Shown piece by piece: positions 5,717 to 8,066 of a stretch of 8,066 nt of DNA. Positions within the stretch are counted from its first letter, which is position 1. Each line of letters begins with the position of its first letter. The notes under the pieces were generated by a model. It was not told the origin of the DNA, did not search any database, and saw only the letters and a list, made by a program, of their open reading frames with translations. Made by a program: the position numbers and the translations under genes. The stretch comes from JBBCJM01 sp037190175. GTDB lineage: Bacteria > Pseudomonadota > Alphaproteobacteria > Rhodobacterales > Rhodobacteraceae. The DNA is taken from assembly GCA_037190175.1 (NCBI GenBank), contig JBBCJM010000234.1, positions 1-8,066 of the forward strand, written 5' to 3'.

Positions 5717-7372
5717 ATGGCCTCGTATCAGTACGTCTATCACATGGAGGGCGTGTCCAAGGCCTATCCCGGCGGCAAGAAGGTGTTCGAGAACATCCAC
5801 CTGAACTTCCTGCCCGGGGTGAAGATCGGCGTCGTGGGCGTCAACGGCTCGGGCAAGTCCTCGCTGCTCAGGATCATGGCCGGGCAGGACAAGGACTTCA
5901 AGGGCGAGGCCTGGGCCGCCAAGGGGGCGAAGGTCGGCTACCTGCCGCAGGAGCCCTGGCTGGACCCGACGCTGGACGTCAAGGGCAACGTGATGCTGGG
6001 CGTGGCCGACAAGACTGCGGTGCTGGAGCGCTACAACGAACTGGCCATGAACTATTCCGACGAGACCGCGGAGGAGATGGCGGCCTTGCAGGACCAGATC
6101 GACGCCCAGAACCTGTGGGAACTGGAGGCGAGCGTCGGCGTGGCGATGGACGCGCTGCGCTGCCCGCCGGACGATGCCGACGTGAACACGCTGTCGGGCG
6201 GCGAGCGGCGGCGGGTGGCGCTGACCAAGCTGCTGCTGGAGGCGCCCGACATGCTGCTGCTGGACGAGCCCACCAACCACCTGGACGCCGAGAGCATCGC
6301 CTGGCTGCAGAAGCACCTGATCGACTACAAGGGCACGATCCTGATCGTGACCCACGACCGCTATTTCCTGGACGACATCACCGGCTGGATCCTGGAACTC
6401 GACCGCGGCCGCGGCATCCCCTACGAGGGCAACTATTCCGCCTGGCTGGAGCAGAAGGCCAAGCGGATGGCGCAGGAGGCGCGCGAGGACAAGGCCAAGC
6501 AGAAGGTGCTGGAGAAGGAGCTGGAATGGATCCGCGCCGGCGCCAAGGCGCGGCAGGCCAAGTCCAAGGCCCGGATCCAGCGCTACAACGAGATGGCCGG
6601 CCAGACCGTGCGCGAACGCGCCTCGACCGCGCAGATCATCATCCCGAACGGCGAGCGGCTGGGCTCGAAGGTGATCGAGGTCGAGGGGCTGAAGAAGGCG
6701 CTGGGCGACAGGCTGCTGATCGAGGACCTGAGCTTCACCGTGCCGCCCGGGGCCATCGTGGGGGTGATCGGGCCGAACGGGGCGGGGAAATCGACCCTCT
6801 TCCGCATGATCACCGGGCAGGAGCCGCCCGACGAGGGCTCGATCGTGCTGGGCGACACGGTGCAGCTGGCCTATGTGGATCAGTCGCGCGACGCGCTCGA
6901 CCCCGACAAGACGGTCTGGGAGGAGATCTCGGGCGGGGCCGAGGTGATCCACCTGGGCGATCTCGACATGAACAGCCGCGTCTATGCCGGGGCCTTCAAC
7001 TTCAAGGGCACCGACCAGCAGAAGAAGGTGGGCGTGCTCTCGGGCGGCGAGCGCAACCGGGTGCACATGGCGAAACTGCTGCGCTCGGGCGGCAACGTGC
7101 TGCTGCTCGACGAACCCACCAACGACCTGGACGTGGAGACGCTGCAGGCGCTGGAGGCCGCCATCGAGGAATTCGCCGGCTGCGCCATCATCATCTCGCA
7201 CGACCGCTTCTTCCTCGACCGGCTCTGCACCCATATCCTGGCCTTCGAGGGCGACGCGCATGTGGAATGGTTCGAGGGCAACTTCGAGGCGTATGAGCAG
7301 GACAAGGTGCGCAGGCTGGGCCCGGATTCGATCGAGCCGAAGCGGGTGAAGTACAAGCGGTTCGCGAGGTAG
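5717..7372 (+). CDS. ettA: Energy-dependent translational throttle protein EttA (ABC-F ATPase)
   Basis: 551 residues, close to the usual 555. EttA binds the ribosomal E site and gates the first elongation step according to the ATP/ADP ratio. Two ABC cassettes without membrane domains are seen. Cassette 1 has Walker A GVNGSGKS (41-48), signature LSGGE (159-163), Walker B LLLDEPTNHLD with catalytic E184, and switch H213. The inserted arm lies within about 95-140. The charged P-site-tRNA linker (about 240-315) contains the EKELEWIRAGAKARQAKSKAR stretch typical of EttA. Cassette 2 has GPNGAGKST (352-360), LSGGE (441-445), LLLDEPTNDLD with E466, and H495. The C-terminal PKRVKYKRFAR is the normal family end. 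The start has GAAGGAG (5703-5709) seven bases upstream. Its TAG stop is shared with the GTAG foot of a REP repeat. The frame stays open far upstream, but that extension is spurious. Confidence 0.97.
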   Translation: MASYQYVYHMEGVSKAYPGGKKVFENIHLNFLPGVKIGVVGVNGSGKSSLLRIMAGQDKDFKGEAWAAKGAKVGYLPQEPWLDPTLDVKGNVMLGVADKTAVLERYNELAMNYSDETAEEMAALQDQIDAQNLWELEASVGVAMDALRCPPDDADVNTLSGGERRRVALTKLLLEAPDMLLLDEPTNHLDAESIAWLQKHLIDYKGTILIVTHDRYFLDDITGWILELDRGRGIPYEGNYSAWLEQKAKRMAQEAREDKAKQKVLEKELEWIRAGAKARQAKSKARIQRYNEMAGQTVRERASTAQIIIPNGERLGSKVIEVEGLKKALGDRLLIEDLSFTVPPGAIVGVIGPNGAGKSTLFRMITGQEPPDEGSIVLGDTVQLAYVDQSRDALDPDKTVWEEISGGAEVIHLGDLDMNSRVYAGAFNFKGTDQQKKVGVLSGGERNRVHMAKLLRSGGNVLLLDEPTNDLDVETLQALEAAIEEFAGCAIIISHDRFFLDRLCTHILAFEGDAHVEWFEGNFEAYEQDKVRRLGPDSIEPKRVKYKRFAR

Positions 7373-7431
7373 GGCGGGATTCATCCCGCCTCTTGGGCCG
7401 GCCGGGGATTGCGGGATGAATCCCGCCCTAC
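7369..7431. repeat. REP doublet (REPIN-like): two inverted GTAG-REPs with 21-nt spacer; possible bidirectional terminator
   Basis: The left REP is GTAG (7369-7372) followed by the perfect hairpin GGCGGGAT-TC-ATCCCGCC (7373-7390). The right REP is the inverse, hairpin GCGGGAT-GA-ATCCCGC (7411-7426) ending in CTAC (7428-7431). The outer arms 7369-7389 and 7411-7431 are perfect 21-bp complements around a spacer containing the palindrome GGCCGGCC (7396-7403). A GTAG foot beside a short palindrome is the established hallmark of REPs mobilised by RAYT transposases, and one lies immediately to the right. The doublet separates two convergent genes and supplies both their TAG stop codons. A long stem could also stop transcription from both sides, although no U-tract is present. 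Confidence 0.92.
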
Positions 7432-7988
7432 TCGCCGAACTCGCCTTCTACCGGGCAGCCGGCCCATTCCGGCTCGACCCCGCCCGACCGCACCTCCCGG
7501 TGGATCGAGGAGAACGGCCAGTCCACCGCGCGTTCGACCAGACCGTGCTTCACCGGGTTCCACCAGCAATAGCGCAGATGGTTCCGCAGATCCGCCTCGC
7601 TGCGGATGTGATGCTCCCAGAACCGCGGTTGCCACAGGCCGACCTCGCCCTTCCTGCGCAGGGCGGGGTTCACCCCGCCATTCCGGCATCCGACCGGGGG
7701 AGGCGGGATGAGCCCCGCCCAGCGCATCGCCATCGAGAACCGCGCCTTGATCGCCGCCCAGCGCCCCGAATAGTCGGCATCGCCCGGCGGCAGCGTCCAG
7801 ATCGCGTGCAGATGGTCGGGCAGCACCACCCAGGCGTCGATGCCGAACGGCCGTTCTCGCCGCACCGTTGCGACCGCCGCCCGCAAGCCGGCGATCTCCC
7901 GCACCAGCAGGTCCGATCCGCGCCGCGCGAGCACCACGGTAAAGAACACCGTGGCGCCGGGACTGCGAGGGCGGCGGTAGTCGGGCAT
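7428..7988 (-). CDS. REP-associated tyrosine transposase (RAYT, IS200-like Y1 transposase)
   Basis: 186 residues from the preferred ATG. RAYTs are single-copy, HUH-type DNA strand-transfer enzymes that nick REP hairpins at the GTAG foot. The HUH pair is H59-L-H61 in VVLPDHLHAIWTLPPGD. The C-terminal conserved block YCWWNPVKHGLV contains the candidate catalytic tyrosine Y140, and GLWQPRFWEHHI (117-128) is also family-typical. The N-terminus MPDYRRPRSPGATVFFTV matches the usual RAYT start. A longer frame beginning at 8063 adds 25 residues encoded by a REP and spacer and is judged spurious. Residues 90-110 are encoded by a REP doublet inserted in frame, between the KARF helix region and the RRKGEVGLWQ block. 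The TAG stop lies in the GTAG of the flanking doublet. No clear promoter or ribosome site is seen. Key residues are present, so it may be active, but the internal insertion leaves this open. Confidence 0.9.
   Translation of the reverse strand: MPDYRRPRSPGATVFFTVVLARRGSDLLVREIAGLRAAVATVRRERPFGIDAWVVLPDHLHAIWTLPPGDADYSGRWAAIKARFSMAMRWAGLIPPPPVGCRNGGVNPALRRKGEVGLWQPRFWEHHIRSEADLRNHLRYCWWNPVKHGLVERAVDWPFSSIHREVRSGGVEPEWAGCPVEGEFGE
7658..7723. repeat. Degenerate REP doublet inside the RAYT coding sequence
   Basis: The left hairpin is GGCGGGGT-TC-ACCCCGCC (7662-7679, perfect). The inverted right copy is GGCGGGAT-GA-GCCCCGCC (7702-7719). The two 19-nt arms, 7661-7679 and 7702-7720, match at 17 of 19 positions after inversion, with a 22-nt spacer. 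The foot on the left is GCAG (7658-7661) instead of GTAG, and on the right it reads CAGC instead of CTAC. The same family, the same inverted layout and nearly the same spacer length as the 7369-7431 doublet are seen. The block 7661-7720 is 60 bp, exactly 20 codons, so the transposase frame is kept. Confidence 0.85.
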
Positions 7989-8047
7989 CCCCGGACGATG
8001 CGCAGGGTAAGGTGAATGCGGAGTTAACGCGGGGCGGGAGATTCCCC

Positions 8048-8066
8048 GTAGGGCCGGATTCATCCC
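8048..8066 (+). repeat. REP repeat cut by the right edge
   Basis: GTAG (8048-8051) is followed by GGCCGGATTCATCCC, one mismatch from the REP at 7369 over the visible part. It is in the same orientation as the left member of that doublet and lies upstream of the transposase. Its 3' half, and any inverted partner, are outside the window. Together with 7369-7431 it brackets the RAYT gene. Confidence 0.75.

Noticed and set aside
3311..7372. A 1353-codon open frame on the plus strand running across four genes into ettA
   Set aside because: Only the last 551 codons are EttA. The upstream part is antisense to nadD and out of frame with DUF2125 and GNAT, is extremely Arg/Pro/Gly/Ala-rich, and is open only because stop codons are rare at this GC content. 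The ettA ATG has a clear ribosome site.
5660..7384. 574-codon minus-strand frame opposite ettA
   Set aside because: Exact antisense of a highly conserved gene, with composition (Leu/Gln/His/Val) typical of complementary-frame shadows. No independent support.
7369..7431. Classical intrinsic terminator
   Set aside because: The stem is strong but neither side has a T-run after the hairpin, so I annotate a REP doublet with possible terminator activity and do not call a terminator.
7416..8015. 199-codon plus-strand frame opposite the transposase
   Set aside because: Begins inside the REP (ATGAATCCC) and runs antisense to RAYT; its Arg/Pro-rich composition is that of a shadow.

Overview
The window is very GC-rich (third codon positions are almost all G or C) and looks chromosomal from an alphaproteobacterium, most likely the Rhodobacterales (Rhodobacteraceae/Paracoccaceae). 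The reasons are the DUF2125 protein, an ExbB/MotA-like plus coiled-coil MotB-like pair next to a ChaC-type cyclotransferase, the style of the EttA and GNAT proteins, and the REP repeats. This placement is inference from family knowledge. No plasmid, phage or CRISPR features are visible.

Left third (1-3243, minus strand). A ChaC-like gamma-glutamylcyclotransferase is followed by a two-gene ion-driven motor unit. Its first part is a four-helix MotA/ExbB-type channel subunit with a cytoplasmic coiled-coil tail. Three bases downstream is a MotB/ExbD-type partner with one transmembrane helix carrying an aspartate and then a very long coiled coil, cut by the left edge. That coiled coil contains a 126-bp (42-residue, six-heptad) tandem repeat.

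Middle (3244-5663). A DUF2125 envelope protein (+) faces nadD (-), the NAD biosynthesis adenylyltransferase. The space between their 3' ends holds a 105-bp inverted repeat whose two arms are each a perfect small hairpin. nadD and a GNAT acetyltransferase (+) diverge from a short region in which two good -35 hexamers sit back to back. The GNAT promoter is placed so that its mRNA is predicted to be leaderless.

Right third (5664-8066). ettA, the ABC-F translation factor, faces a REP-associated tyrosine transposase (RAYT, IS200-like HUH enzyme). This is the most unusual part. A REP doublet (GTAG followed by the hairpin GGCGGGAT-TC-ATCCCGCC, then its inverted partner) lies between the two genes so that the GTAG at each end supplies the TAG stop codon of the gene running into it. 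A second, degenerate REP doublet lies inside the RAYT reading frame as an in-frame 60-bp block, and a third REP begins at the right edge upstream of RAYT. The transposase thus appears bounded by, and invaded by, its own presumed substrate.

The genes do not form one pathway. The window is ordinary core genome (envelope motor, glutathione turnover, NAD synthesis, translation factor) with two unrelated repeat families placed at the two convergent gene junctions. Most other long open frames are antisense or out-of-frame shadows caused by the high GC content.
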